NCBI GenBank assembly: GCA_030549495.1
Contig: JAUIRK010000852.1
Location: 1-64,000 of the forward strand
DNA length: 64,000 nucleotides
DNA from: Nectonema munidae
Lineage: Eukaryota > Nematomorpha > Nectonematoida > Nectonematidae
Reading direction: 5' to 3'
Part shown: piece by piece, positions 38,701 to 49,545 of the stretch
Position numbering within the stretch: the stretch's first letter is position 1
Layout of the letters: the number at the start of each line of letters is the position of its first letter
Made by a program: the position numbers and the translations under genes
The notes under the pieces: model-generated
Seen by the model: the letters and a program-made list of their open reading frames with translations, nothing else
Databases searched by the model: none
Told to the model about the DNA's origin: nothing

Positions 38701-41700
38701 CAGTTTTTTTGAATCTGTCAAATCTCAAAAACAAAGCGAAACAATTCAAGAAGATGAATCCACTTCAAATTTTGAAAAATATCTCGAATCTTTTGACTTT
38801 AATTCAGAAAAGCAATCCCATTTACAACAAACTCTCACCAACATTGAAAAATTGGGAAGATTTGAAAAGTCAAAGAATCTCTGGGATATAATTGATAACA
38901 ATCCTAAATCCTTGAAAAATCTTTTTCGAACAGTCAGTGCGATGCCCTAAACGCAAGTTTTGGTTGAAAATGTTTTTTCTCAACTCAAATTAATTTTAAG
39001 AACAAACAGATTAAGATTTTTAACAGAGTTGCTTGACTGTTTGATTTTTTCAGTTTTTTCAATAAAATAATTTGTTTTTTTCATTAGAAACTTTTTTAAT
39101 CAATTTTTTGCTTTCCATGTGGCGCTTTGAAGGAGTAAGCATAGAAGTTTAGAAGTAAGCAATTTGACTGTTAAGGTTGGAATCGGAAGTGTTAAAAATT
39201 CATAGGAATGGATTTGGTTTTTTGATTGTTGCAAGCGGAATCAACATTTTATAGAAAGCGGTATGATTTTATGTGTTGGAAGCGGATACACCAAAATTTT
39301 GAAGGAAGTGGGAAACCAAAGCGTTGATTTTTTTTAACGCTTCCGCATCTCTGACGGTATATCAAGATTAGAAATTTTTTTAATCAATATTCTGCGAGAT
39401 AATCGCTTAAAACATTTTATATTAAAAGGCTATTAAAATACATTAATTTGCTTCAGGAAAAAATGTGAAACTTTTTGCAAGAAATATTTCAATGGATGTA
39501 CTTGAACTCAAAGAATTATTTTTGGTGTTAAAATAATTAAGTGTGTTTATATGTTTATATATATATATATATATATATATGCATTGTATGAATGTAGAAT
39601 GTAAAAGATATGTAGAATATCTTTTGTAGATAGACTTTTTATGGTCAGATATTAATTGGGGATTTCTACGTCGACCAGTTAACGTAGAAAAATGAGGTAA
39701 TTGTCCTTTGAGTATTTGGCAGAAATAGAACCGTTCAAAAATGCTAAGACGAACTTTTGTCAGGGTAAAAAAAGTATAGATGAATCAAGAGTACCCTTTT
39801 CTAAAAGAGCAGTATTTATTTGCTTATCACTGCTGCACATATGTTATTTATTGGCATATATGGAGGATTGAAGGGAGGATGTTCAAAAAGGAAGCACAAT
39901 TGTAAGAGATTTTGGAAACTTTTTTCTTCATAAAAAGAGTTGAAAGGATCAATTTTTTGGTAAATGATATTTGTCAAAAAATCGTTGCTCAACCGATTAT
40001 AAAGAAATCAGTTCAATTAAAAATGACTTATGAATTTATATGAATTGATATAACAAAACTGGGTTACTATTAGGCATACAAAACAGTGATGCAAATTGAC
40101 AGAGTCCAAAGGATGAAAGTGCCAGAAGAGATGAAGAAACACTTGTTTGTTGAATATAGTTGATAAAATATCTGTTTTAAATATTTTTGATCTTAACCTC
40201 AATAAAAATATAATATAAATTTTAATTTTTAAAATTTTGCATCATGTAATAACTTGAGCGTTCAAATCCGAGTCGAGGTAAATACTAACTTAGTGCCAGT
40301 GAATTTTGACGCTGTCTTCAAGCTATATCAGCTTTCTGCTTGATTTAATTTGAAAAAGTTTCATATGGTCAAAATATTTTTTTAAATAAGAATTTGTTAC
40401 ACTATCTAACTAAATAGTAAATCCTTTATAACGGAGATAGCGGGGTACAAGTCACAAACCTGTTATGCGCGTTATACCCAAACTACTGGAACACGTATTT
40501 AAAAAACGGGATCCAAGAGCCCCTCCGCGTTAAATTGAATTCCGAGTTTTAATGAATCAACTGTCTATATTCATTGTTCATTTTTTTGATTTTTAGAATG
40601 ACAGCTCTTTTCTTTTTGAAAAATAAAGTAAAGGTTGATAAAAAAAGTTCTAACACTTAAATCCTACAAGAATAAGCAAAGAGGGTGTTTGGAAAACAAA
40701 GGATTTAAAAGCATACCAATATAAAACGATTGATCAGTTATCATATATTTTGCATGATTCACACGAGTGTATGGAATCTTTTTTTCATTTTCAGAATCTT
40801 CCGGAAAGGCGAATAACTTCTAAAAAAGGAATCAAACATTAAAAATTGATTCGCGTTCACACATCACAAAAGAGGTGAGTTGTAGGATAAGCTTTTGAAG
40901 TTTACTATTTGAATGTTGCTCAAAGAATCGAGTGAGCGAAGGTGGGGAAGAAAATCCTCTCTGGTGTACTGCCATTTAGACATCAACAGATAAACTCCAA
41001 TGCCTTTTTCTATCGACATTTTGCGCAATTCATTGTCCAAAACAGGCCAAAACTTACTAAAAGAGGATGGAGCAAATGATTAAAAGATTTAAAAACCAGG
41101 GGCGCACATCCTTGAAATTATTGGGGGGGGGGGGGGGGCTTTCAAGCGTCTTCCAAAAAAGAAAACAAATTTTTCTGAATTCCTACTCCTCTCTTGTCTA
41201 TTCTATTTTATTATTAATTAAGCTTAAATTAAGATTGTAATATTATTATTATTAATTTTTACCAAAAATCTCTGTGATTAATTTGAATAGCTGAACTTTG
41301 GTATCATGAAAAAAGGTTCTGAAAATATTGAACTTATATTACGCTAAAAACTAGTTTCTAATGAGATAAAATAAAGTTATTTTTAATTAATTTTTTTAAG
41401 AGATAGAAGAGCTTGAACAAGAGAAGAGAGCTTGAGTAAAAGAAGAGAGCTTGAGTGAGAGAAGAGAGCTTGAATGAGAGAAGAGAGATTGAATGAGAGA
41501 GGAGAGCTTGAGTGATTGAGTTTTAGGAGAGAAAGCGCAAGAGAAAAACAGAGAAAGAGAGAGAAAGAGAAATAGAATCATTGTGACAGAAGATGAGAAA
41601 AATTTGGTGGATCATCAACATGTTTGCTCAAAAATACAACAAGGCCCTTTGAGACACTGTTATAAAATTTTCGCCCCCCGGATGTGCGCCCCTGTAAAAA

Positions 41701-44700
41701 AACAAACCTTTTTCCCTTTGTATATATGAAGAGAGGAGCATAATCCATCAAGGAAATCTTGATAAACTTTTTTGCTGTTCTGATCACATAAAGAATCGCA
41801 TCTAAATCTGAAGTTCGTCCCTTGGAACAAAACTGAGGAGGAGAAGACTAAAATAAGAATACGGGACATTGTGAGTTCAAGGCGAAAACACGTCAAATCA
41901 ATCGACTCTAAATTTTTGTTAAAAAGTGACAAATAATGACATAAACTTGAAGATAAATCTTATAGCATAGTAAAAATGTAGAAGGTTATATTCTACAAGC
42001 AAGAAATTGCACACACCAGAAAAAGTAATGTAATTAAAAAAGGGTTTAGCCAATTATTTTAGGACCAATTGCAAGGCACAGATTTTATGATTTTGAAGGA
42101 TTGGGCAAAATGGAACTTGAAGTGATTTTCTAAGACTTCGATACGAGAAATAGATTTTACTTCGATTTCACAATCGCAACCAAAAATGTAAAGACTTTTG
42201 AATAATGTAGGAATTTTTTGGGCGAGTTCAAACGAATATTTATGAGTTAAACGTAAAAAGTCAATTTGTTCGTTTCTAATTAGTATTTTAGTTTTTGTCA
42301 AACTTTAACAATATTCTTCAAATTACATTCCACTACTCAGAAATTGATTTTAAACGCATACAACCGTAAGTATAGACATTTAGTCCTTGATAAGTTAAAA
42401 GTGTAGATATCCTTACCATTTGACACTTTAAATAGTATCAGACTTTAAACAATTTTATCGAAGGATGAAAACATAAGAAACTGTAAAACATAACTGGCCA
42501 ACCCTCAATTCTCGTTTAATTCGATCAAAATATGACATATGTTTAATTTAAAGATCATTAAAAGGAAGCATTATTTACAGCGAGAAAAACGTCAATGTCG
42601 TCATTTTGATTTTCCAGATGAATGGGATTTTCTTCATTGAATGATGTTTCTAAATTTTTGGGTAAAGGGTTCGGAATTCTTTGATTCTGTCCAGTAAGCC
42701 ACACGAAATCAAAGATTTTAGCAAAATCTTCACTCAAGCAAGAACAATTTGTAGCCACGATTCCTAACTCTTTTACCTAAAAAGATTCAAAGAATTATTT
42801 CATGCCATCAGACAAGAGATAAGAAAGGATTTTTCATCTGCCATTTAAATCAGTTGAAATATTCATCTTTATAAAAAAGTAAACGGTCTTCTATATTAAC
42901 AATTTTTGATATATGTATAATGTATATATATATGGATCAATGTACTTTCTTCCAAAAGATTCCAAGAGTGGGGTTAGGATGATTTATTTTTTTATTCTAT
43001 CCACTTTTTGTGTTTTATATTTCGCCACAAATAAAAAAGAAATCAGTATACAAGTTACTTTAATAAAATTTGTTTGAAAAATTTCTTTACGTTGCTTCCT
43101 TTGTTGTTATGTGACGTTGAGTAACTTCAACATTTGTAAATAATGAATTTTTAAAATACTTGAAGTTTTGATGCCAAGTTTATACCAAAAAAACTTGCAT
43201 TTAACAACAAAAATACAAATTGGAAATTTAATAACAAAGGAGGCAACGTAAAGAAAATTTTCAAACAATTTTTATTAAAGTAACTTGTATACTTATTTCT
43301 TTTAAAAAATTTTAATTTTGTTTTTTATTAAAACCTTCTTTCTTGACCATTAAAATAAGTGAATGAAACGTCGGATTTCTTCTATTTACCAGGAGATTCC
43401 GTTATTAAGCGTGTAGTAAAAGCGGAACATTGTTAAGGAAAATAAAGAGGAGTACTAATAAATATTGCGAATAAGCATTGTTAATAATGAATTGAAGGGA
43501 ATAATCGATCACACAATAACAAATATACTATTTTCACTTTAATTTCGGTATTTAAAAAAATAGAAAAAATTTAAAGATAACCCATTAAGTCCCAATGTTC
43601 CCATTTGGGAACATAAGTCATCTCATCTTCGTCTGCTTTTTTCAATGACTGAATATTAATCGTCTGCGTTTTTTAAATATCGTCTGATTTCTATGGTACT
43701 TAATGGGTTAAAAGGATTTAAAATGAAAAAGAACGAAATAAGATTGCGAATGGTATATAGTATACAAAATACATTTATTTCTTAGTTCTTCCTTCTAACT
43801 ATATTATATGAATTCTATATGACTCTCATACAAGCACCCGTAACCAGAATTTTTTATAGGAGATTTAAAAAAAGATTATGGCCAGAGTGCCAAAATTATC
43901 TTAACCCATTTACGGCCAATGTTCCTATTTTGGAACATAAGTAATTTCATCTTCGTCTGCTTTTTTCAATGACTTTGAATATAAATCGTCTGCGTTTTTT
44001 TTAGATATCGTCTGCTTTGCTTGGCCTTAAATGGGTTAAATGGTCTTTATTTGTAGAAAAGACCATTCATATGTTCTAAGATTAATCTAAATTGACAAAA
44101 TAATTGTAATATGTGTAAATATTTTCTAAATTCTATTAGAATTATTAATATTGTGAAAATTTTAGAGAAGTCAACTGCTCCTTCTCGCCCATCTGGTTAC
44201 GGGCCTGAGTGCATAAATATATAAGTCGAAAGAGCAGGGATGAAGCAGATTATGAAAATGTTTCCATTTAATTACAATTATAGTGATGGGTGTGAAAGAA
44301 AGACTCGTATTTAACTAACTTTTCAATTAACTGTTATTTATTCCAACAACTATTATGTTAAGAAATAAATCAATAAAAAAAAGCTTTTTTTGGGCAAATT
44401 AAATACTTAGCTGCTCTAACATCACATTAACCCATTTACGACCAATGTTCCTATTTTGGAACATAAGTAATTTCATCTTCGTCTGCTTTTTTCAATGATT
44501 TTGAATATAAATCGTCTGCTTTTTTTTAGATATCGTCTGCCTTGCTTGGTCTTAAATGGGTTAAAATATTTCCATAAAATAGTGCCTGTTTATTGTGTAT
44601 CTTACTTCGTGCTATATTTAAGATCAAGTCACTGCGAACAAAAGTTAAATGATCTTATACGGCATTTAACAAAAAAGATCTCCTATTGAATGCTGACATA

Positions 44701-47700
44701 TGTGTACTTGCGATAGAGATCTCCAATCAAAATTTGCGCTACCAACATAAAAATGCTTTCTATCCACAAGGATCGCCTTTGTATGAAGTACGCCCGAAGA
44801 CTTTATAATTTTTCTGAAGTTTATGCTTCTAGCTTCAACATTTCCTAAATATAAAATGTTTAAATTTGCATGAGATCATACTTCGATGTTGTGTATGTGG
44901 CTACGTCTCCTAACTTCTTCATTTTTTATGTGATCTTTCAAGGATATTCCTAGTATTTTCCTCAACATTCAATTCTGTTGTCGCAAACTTTCTTTCATCT
45001 TTTTTTTTAAAGTTAGACAATCTGTTCCATAAGTCATAACCGGTCTGATGATTGTTGTGTATATTTTTGCCTTTAATTTGAATTCAAAAAAATTAATTCA
45101 AACAACCTACAAACTAAAAACTATTTGCATTTATTTTATTCAAAAAAGGTGACTTTTTGTTTGACTTGCGATTTCTTACCACGTTCTTTTATTTACCTAG
45201 AGCTTATTTAAAAATGCTTAAAGACAAGTTAGCAACCCTTTTGCAAAAAGTCTTCTAGTAGGCCATTGCAACCAATAAGTCCATTATGAGAGCGCGTTTA
45301 TTAAGATTTTCAAAACGGATAAAATAAGTTTAAAAAAATAGCGTATTTTTGGATCAAAGAAAACAAAGTTGGACATTATTTCAAAATGTTTTGCTCTAAT
45401 TATAAAAATATTTATAAGGATAGTAAGAAAAGTTTTCAAAATTTACGGTTTCTTAGACAATCAAGATTGCAAATCTTATCAATGACTATAATGTCATTTT
45501 GAAAAATCTATTTTCAAAAATGGAAACTTTATCATGGTGCTGGAAACTCAGCAAAAGTGGTTCCCATCTAAGATCCAAGACTTAGTTGGATCTTCCAAAC
45601 CTTAAGACTAAGCGCACCAGGATTGGATGAAGGTTTCGCCAAAAATATTGATTATTACATTACTCTTTATTGGTTTAAAATATTTTTCGGCTTTAAAAAT
45701 TCTCCACTTAACTACTTTTTACATAAAATTTTACTACTATTATTATCATTATCAAATTATATAACACAAAAATTTTGATATAATAGAATAAAAAAAATGG
45801 TCGTTTATTTTACAAATTACGTTCGATGTCACTAAGTGTAAATATAGTTTACCTTTCTTAAAATTTTGCCAAAAAAACTAAAACCTAACAAATTAGAGTT
45901 AATCTAAGTATGCCAATAGAGTTACATTTTTTGGTATATCCAAACCTTATACATTGTATTTTGAACATTGACCTTTTTTGATGTTATCTATTATATTTTT
46001 GCTAACATAATGTAGTTTGTATGCAATGAGTTTTCAGCTAAAATGTTAGATTTCATCATATGGGTTTCCAAAGTTCAACAAATGTGTCGCTGTGTGAAGA
46101 AGCTTCGAAGCCTAGAACAAGTAACATGAAATAAATGCAAATTTTCATTCTACATTGAAATTGGGTGGTTTTGTTTAAACTAACTGTAGGCAGAAAACTT
46201 TCACTTACCCAATTTTCATACATGATCCTTGTCTATGGCCCCCACAGCAATTATAGCCGGTGAATACCGTGACTGTCTACTAGTATCTAACAATCATAAT
46301 CATAAGATTAATTAAAAATGGCATTTTGCTAAAAGGTGTTTCAAGAATAAGCAAAAAAAGAAGAAGGAAGCATAGAAAATGCACTGGATGGAAAAAGTTT
46401 ATTAATCTTTGAATCTTACAAATTTGACAACATCGTAACAATTAAGTGCTCTAGTTCGAAGACAATTCTGCTCACAATTCATAGGTCTCATAGTATTCAC
46501 AGGTAGGATAAGAAGCCTTCCCTCCACCGACTATCTACCCGCTAAACTCCTCTTTAATGCAAAGCCTTAGATTATGGCCCCCAGGGAGCCATGACCCACA
46601 GTTTGGAAACCAATGGACGATAGTGTAGAAATAATCATACTTTAAAAAAATGTCAAGTTTGTTTACATATATACATTCGTGCACCTCTCTTCGTCCTGAT
46701 CACCAAAAGATAAAATTTGTTATATTGACGTTAACTAAACATTACAATGTAAAATTTTTGAAAATTTTAGAATAATGTTAATTTCATGTTATTTAAAATA
46801 AAGATACATCTTATTTTGCTACTAAAGAAATTTATTAAAAAAAACAGTATACTGACATAAAAAGTAAAAAAATATCCATTTATTTGGACAGTTTTCTTTT
46901 ACTGTGATATTTTAATTAAAATGGAAAAAAATCTAAATCGTATCATTGTTATATAAAACATTGAAAAAAAATATATAAATTCATGAGGTTAATTGTGGGT
47001 ATTTTTTGGAACTAAATAAACTTTGACTAACCCAACAAATAATCCAATATTGCAAGAATAAAAACATATTTTTTGGTAAAAGATAGCCTATGTCCACAAC
47101 ACAAAGAGTAGAGCCTTCCAATGATATCATTTTCAATAAAAAAATTTGCTTAAATCTTCACGTTATATAAACATTAGAACCAATTATTTTTTTCCATTAA
47201 ATAAAGTCACAATTTCAAAGTTTAAAGTTGTGAACTTTTGTGTAGAATGTTGAAATGGTGCTTTCAATAAGCGCGTAAAATATTGTCTGAAATTTTTATT
47301 CCATTTTTACATTTAGATATGTAATAAGTTTTGGAATGTTGTCTCCCAGGATGTAATTTAAGATCTCTACTATAATAGGGTTTGGCAAGTTGTCTACGCG
47401 GAGGTCATGCCAGACCTCTGATACATACACACACATAATATTATAAATTATGTTAGTTGACCTGTTTCACGTAACTTTGCAATATCTTCTGAGTATTTTC
47501 GATAATCTTGGTTGTACGCAATCTTAATTCTAACATTTCTTTGAGTGGCAGCAGAAATCAATTCTTCAAAAATGAGTTTACCCTACAAAACAACGAAAAT
47601 ACATATCTTTTTGATCAGAATAAGTGGTGTGTTACCAATTTATTCTCTGGAAAAGTTTCGTCTAAAAGAAGCCAGTAAAATGAAAGGATTTCAATGGAAG

Positions 47701-47926
47701 AATGTGCTGATTTCAATAAATCCATCCAAGCATCGAAAGTTGATATGCCTACTTTTGTGAAATCTTTAGATTTGTAAAGTTCACCAGGTATCGTTTCAAC
47801 AATTGTCATTCTTAAATAAATCAAAAGTTCAATGAATAAAATTAAAGCAATTCCAATATGATGGCATTCAAGGACTCGGTGTGCTTGGAACCAATTTTTT
47901 ATGGCGAGGAGAGAATTTTTGCTCAT
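35615..47926 (-). CDS. PLD3: PLD3/PLD4-like HKD-family phosphodiesterase, copy A (complete, 8 exons)
   Basis: Phospholipase D superfamily protein of the PLD3/PLD4 branch. Vertebrate members are type II membrane proteins of ER and endolysosome that act as 5'-3' single-strand nucleic acid exonucleases; the substrate here is inferred. Exons: 47636-47926, 47462-47582, 44708-44844, 42579-42776, 41708-41847, 40906-41056, 40717-40819, 35615-35775. All junctions are GT-AG and in phase, giving 433 residues, somewhat shorter than mammalian PLD3 (about 490). There is a short cytosolic head and a membrane anchor at about 24-38. HKD1 is H158, K160, D165 followed by GSANFDW; HKD2 is H368, K370, D375 followed by GTSNW. 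Other family blocks are HSSIEILSFYW, VKELG...NCSC, SSPPQFC and FERDWNSDYT. No stop or frameshift is seen. Introns 2, 3, 5 and 7 carry transposon insertions. A tandem partner lies 20.9 kb upstream. Confidence 0.93.
36148..36240 (+). repeat. tRNA-like SINE head
   Basis: GGCAGGTGGTCTTGTGGTTC (A-box-like), then GGTGAGTTCGATTCTCC (B-box-like) about 45 bases later. No good acceptor stem, so this is a SINE head rather than a tRNA gene. It lies in intron 7 of PLD copy A. Confidence 0.45.
36330..39353 (+). mobile_element. Second hAT element in intron 7 of PLD copy A
   Basis: Transposase remains lie at 37285-39060. The right end reads CAGAGATGCGGAAGCG on the minus strand, ending 39353. Repeats of GGAAGCG or GGAAG cluster at 36348-36410 and at 39170-39345, the sub-terminal repeats expected for hAT. 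The left border is approximate and no target duplication was matched. Its insertion explains most of the 4.9-kb intron 7 of copy A (2.4 kb in copy B). Confidence 0.6.
37285..39060 (+). pseudogene. hAT transposase, frameshifted
   Basis: Roughly 590 codons spread over several frames. A BED-like finger (VCQCNSDYGKICHEKI, then SSNLKRHLERYHKE) is followed by GCVVDNAANMTRAI (second catalytic block), MRCVEHTMQISV, DMPTRWGSTFLMLKRLL and an acidic linker. The dimerisation block TQVLVENVFSQLKLILRTNR comes after an in-frame stop near 38948. Frame changes are also needed near 37.55-37.85, 38.05 and 38.46 kb. Unrelated in detail to the transposase at 32.9 kb. Confidence 0.82.
39556..39580. repeat. (AT)n microsatellite
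   Basis: Uninterrupted AT dinucleotides just past the hAT element at 36.3-39.35 kb. Confidence 0.8.
40717..40819 (-). CDS. PLD3: PLD copy A exon 7: second HKD motif
   Basis: Reads KLFAFPEDSENEKKIPYTRV, then NHAKYMITDQSFYI. H-x-K-x4-D is complete (HAKYMITD). The acceptor is TTTTTTAG and the donor G|GTATGC is phase 1. Confidence 0.92.
40906..41056 (-). CDS. PLD3: PLD copy A exon 6
   Basis: Encodes KFWPVLDNELRKMSIEKGI and VYLLMSKWQYT, matching FWPAID..LR.A...RGV.VRLL in PLD3. The acceptor is CTCTTTTAG, phase 2. The donor ATA|GTAAAC at 40900-40905, phase 0, joins to KLFAFP of exon 7. In copy B the same site reads ATAAAC and a different donor must be used. Confidence 0.87.
41097..41694. mobile_element. 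hAT-like non-autonomous element in intron 5 of PLD copy A
   Basis: Terminal repeats CAGGGGCGCACATCC at both ends (598 bp). Copy B has a 48-bp intron at the same place with no insertion, which gives the empty site. The flanks ttaaaaac and taaaaaaa are an imperfect 8-bp pair. Inside are a G-run near the left end and a GA-rich tandem repeat. Confidence 0.83.
41400..41580. repeat. GA-rich tandem repeat, unit about 19 bp
   Basis: Repeats of GAGAGCTTGAGTGAGAGAA with small changes, about five clear units and then GAGAGAAA-type sequence. It lies wholly within the 41.1-kb element. Confidence 0.75.
41708..41847 (-). CDS. PLD3: PLD copy A exon 5
   Basis: Starts SSPPQFCSKGRTSDLDAIL and runs to MDYAPLFIYTKGK, matching the second-domain opening of PLD3 (PP.LCP.GRT.DL, VM.Y.P). 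The acceptor is TTATTTTAG, phase 0; the donor AG|GTTTGT is phase 2. The last few codons (TKGK here, TKYQ in copy B) mark the edge of the near-identical region shared by the copies. Confidence 0.9.
42579..42776 (-). CDS. PLD3: PLD copy A exon 4
   Basis: Sixty-six residues starting VKELGIVATNCSCLSEDFAK, which follows SLSQ of exon 3 exactly as in PLD3 (SLTQ-VKELG). NCSC is the family cysteine pair. The acceptor is TTTTTAG, and the donor GCT|GTAAAT is phase 0. Copy B differs from it by a single base that I can see (near 42757: Val here, Met there). Confidence 0.9.
43034..43305. mobile_element. MITE with long (about 65 bp) terminal inverted repeats
   Basis: The left arm AGTATACAAGTTACTTTAAT and on to CTTTACGTTGCTTCC is matched in reverse at 43231-43303 with few differences. 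AT-rich centre. The same insertion is in copy B, cut by the window end, so it predates the duplication or was copied by conversion. Confidence 0.78.
43577..43711. mobile_element. TTAA-flanked MITE, 'GTCCCAATG' subtype
   Basis: AACCCATTAAGTCCCAATG at the left, ACTTAATGGGTTAA at the right. The left TTAA has become ATAA. Central palindrome TGTTCCCATTTGGGAACA. In intron 3 of PLD copy A. Confidence 0.8.
43901..44039. mobile_element. TTAA-flanked MITE, 'GGCCAATG' subtype
   Basis: TTAACCCATTTACGGCC at the left and GGCCTTAAATGGGTTAA at the right, both TTAA intact. Three CGTCTGC motifs and the palindrome TGTTCC...GGAACA. In intron 3 of PLD copy A. Confidence 0.85.
44427..44564. mobile_element. TTAA-flanked MITE, 'GGCCAATG' subtype, second copy
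   Basis: Nearly the same as the copy 526 bp to its left (43901) with the same orientation and intact TTAA ends. Intron 3 of PLD copy A. Confidence 0.85.
44708..44844 (-). CDS. PLD3: PLD copy A exon 3: first HKD motif
   Basis: Reads NVEARSINFRKI, then GVLHTKAILVDRKHFYVGS. The H-x-K-x4-D catalytic motif is complete (HTKAILVD) and is followed by GSANFDWRSLSQ, the conserved GSxN block. The acceptor is TATATTTAG, phase 1; the donor CAA|GTACAC is phase 0. The exon sits between a LINE fragment and a cluster of TTAA-flanked MITEs. Confidence 0.92.
44885..45075 (-). mobile_element. RTE-type LINE fragment, C-terminal
   Basis: The minus strand reads KIYTTIIRPVMTYGTDCLTL, then KMKESLRQQN, a stop, and MLRKILGISLKDHIKNEEVR. 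This is the 'RPVLLYG.E.W' tail of RTE-type reverse transcriptases. It starts about 40 bp upstream of PLD copy A exon 3, in intron 2. Confidence 0.75.
46555..46615. mobile_element. Fragment of a hAT end
   Basis: The minus strand reads CATTGGTTTCCAAACTGTGG, then GTCATGGCTCCCTGGGGGCC, a typical hAT (Charlie-type) terminal sequence. No partner end was found in PLD copy A intron 2. Confidence 0.4.
47462..47582 (-). CDS. PLD3: PLD copy A exon 2
   Basis: Forty residues starting GKLIFEELISAATQRNVRIK, the strand/helix before HKD1 (compare 'L..A..RGV.VRI' in the family). The acceptor is TTTTGTAG, and the donor CAG|GTCAAC is phase 1. Confidence 0.9.
47636..47926 (-). CDS. PLD3: PLD copy A exon 1: anchor and start of lumenal domain
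   Basis: ATG at 47926-47924. Residues 1-23 are a basic/polar head, and 24-38 (IGIALILFIELLIYL) a single hydrophobic anchor. VETIP at residues 43-47 and AHSSIEILSFYW match the start of the PLD3 lumenal domain (LVESIP, AHSSLDIASFYW in the mammalian protein as I recall it). The donor TTG|GTAACA is phase 0; the intron after it is only 53 bp. Confidence 0.9.
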
Positions 47927-47965
47927 CTCTTACTTTAGAGCATTTGTTTTGAGCTTAGCATGGCG

Positions 47966-47971
47966 TTTATA
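47966..47971 (-). promoter_or_regulatory. Possible TATA box of PLD copy A
   Basis: TATAAA on the minus strand about 40 bp before the ATG. Such motifs are frequent by chance in DNA this AT-rich, and two short upstream ATGs lie between it and the start, so this is weak. Confidence 0.25.
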
Positions 47972-48866
47972 ATTTGAAATAGTTCTATTCTTTCTTTCTT
48001 TAATAAATTTTGTTTATCTCATTATGAGCCAGGATCAAAAAGAAAAAATGTTTTATGCAAATTTTGCAAATAAAAGACATACATTCATATAAAAAAAATT
48101 AAAAAAAAAGTAATAAGTTGTAGGAGTTCTGTTTCAAAAAAATATGAAACACATGATGGATCAATTTGCTGGATGAAAACTTACAAATGATCATTTGGTG
48201 AAAGAATTTTTTGTAGAAAAAAAAATATATTTTACTGTTCATATATACTCAAACCTAAAAAATTGCACTTGTATGCTTGAATGAGAAATATTATATAAAA
48301 AAGTTTATTAAAAGGAAAAAAAATTTTTATTTGAAAGTTGGAAAAATTCTAACCCATTCATAAAAATGCTATACACTCTAAGTTATGTAGATGGGAGTGT
48401 GTGATGCTCAAACAAAACACATAATAATAATTACCAGCTATACTTCGCGTAATTTGATTGGCTGTAGACAAAATAATTTGCATCCCTGCCCTCCTTCCGA
48501 TGTCTTAAAAAAGACCGCAACTTTTTTAATATGTAATAGAGATGGATAGGAGATATATAGAATACATTTCTATCGATTATTATCTATAAAACATCAGATA
48601 AAAATATTTCAATAAAATATTGGTCATGTGAAATTTTTGCTAGTTTCTCTATAAATCAAGAATAAAGGTGCAAAAAAGGTAATTCTTATATGGGCATTAT
48701 TATTAGTTGGAAGAAAAAAGTTAAAAATCTTATTTTGTAATAAGGATCTAACTTTTTGAAATTTTTTTCTAAAATTGAAAAAATATCCAAAATAATTACG
48801 GAAATGATAAACAGAATTGAATAGAGAAGAAAATAAATGTTAGCGTGAGAATTTTAAATTTTATTC

Positions 48867-48908
48867 CTATTGGCTGCGCTCTTCACCATATTTGGAAGCA
48901 GCCAATAG
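48867..48908. repeat. Short palindrome with CCAAT cores
   Basis: CTATTGGCTGC and its exact reverse complement GCAGCCAATAG, 20 bases apart, about 950 bp upstream of PLD copy A. Could be a paired CCAAT element or a mobile-element scrap. Confidence 0.5.
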
Positions 48909-49279
48909 TGTGGAGGGAGTGTTTTCACTTAAAATAAAAAGACAAAACTATGGAAGTCAAACCAAAGTGATAAAATTAAGTTCTACCATTTTTATTGTAA
49001 TATTACTATCGATGTAATTTTTTCTGGTATGTCAGTGCTACCAATATATGGATAATAAAATATGTTAATGATATAGACTTTATTTTTTGAGATGATTTTT
49101 CGGTCAGATGTTTTGCCTCTTTGAAATGAATCTATTAGTAAAAATAGTACATTTACCATGATTCTATAGTATTTTAATTACCAAGAATAGTAAAGTTATG
49201 CATTGTTACAGAAACCATTTAAGGTAGATACTGCAACCACTTTTTGTTTTCGGTGTTAGTTTCATGCATACATGCATTG

Positions 49280-49545
49280 CAGTGGCGGATCCAGAAATTT
49301 CTTATAGGGGGGGGTGGGGCGAAATCTATTTAATTTTTTTGCAATTTTGCTAAAAGTCTTCAGAGAATACGACAGCTATAGTATGTCTTTTAGAATTCGA
49401 CTTGTCATATCGTTGATATAAACGTAATCAACTACCAACAAGTATTGTTTTAGGAAAAAACAAAATTAGTAAGGGTAATTTTCGAAGCCATTTTTCATAG
49501 GAGGGCCTAGACCCATGAGCCCCCCCCCCCATGGATCCGCCATTG
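49280..49545. mobile_element. hAT MITE, family 'CAGTGGCGGATCC', copy 2
   Basis: The same ends as the copy at 398-668, with the exact 8-bp duplication ATGCATTG (49272-49279, 49546-49553). The interior shares ACTTTT/GTCTTCAGAGAATACGAC. Upstream of PLD copy A. Confidence 0.88.

Noticed and set aside
48020-48110. ATGAGCCAGGATCAAAAAGAAA, resembling the start of the 32.9-kb hAT transposase
   Set aside because: Only a few codons match and the following sequence is not homologous.
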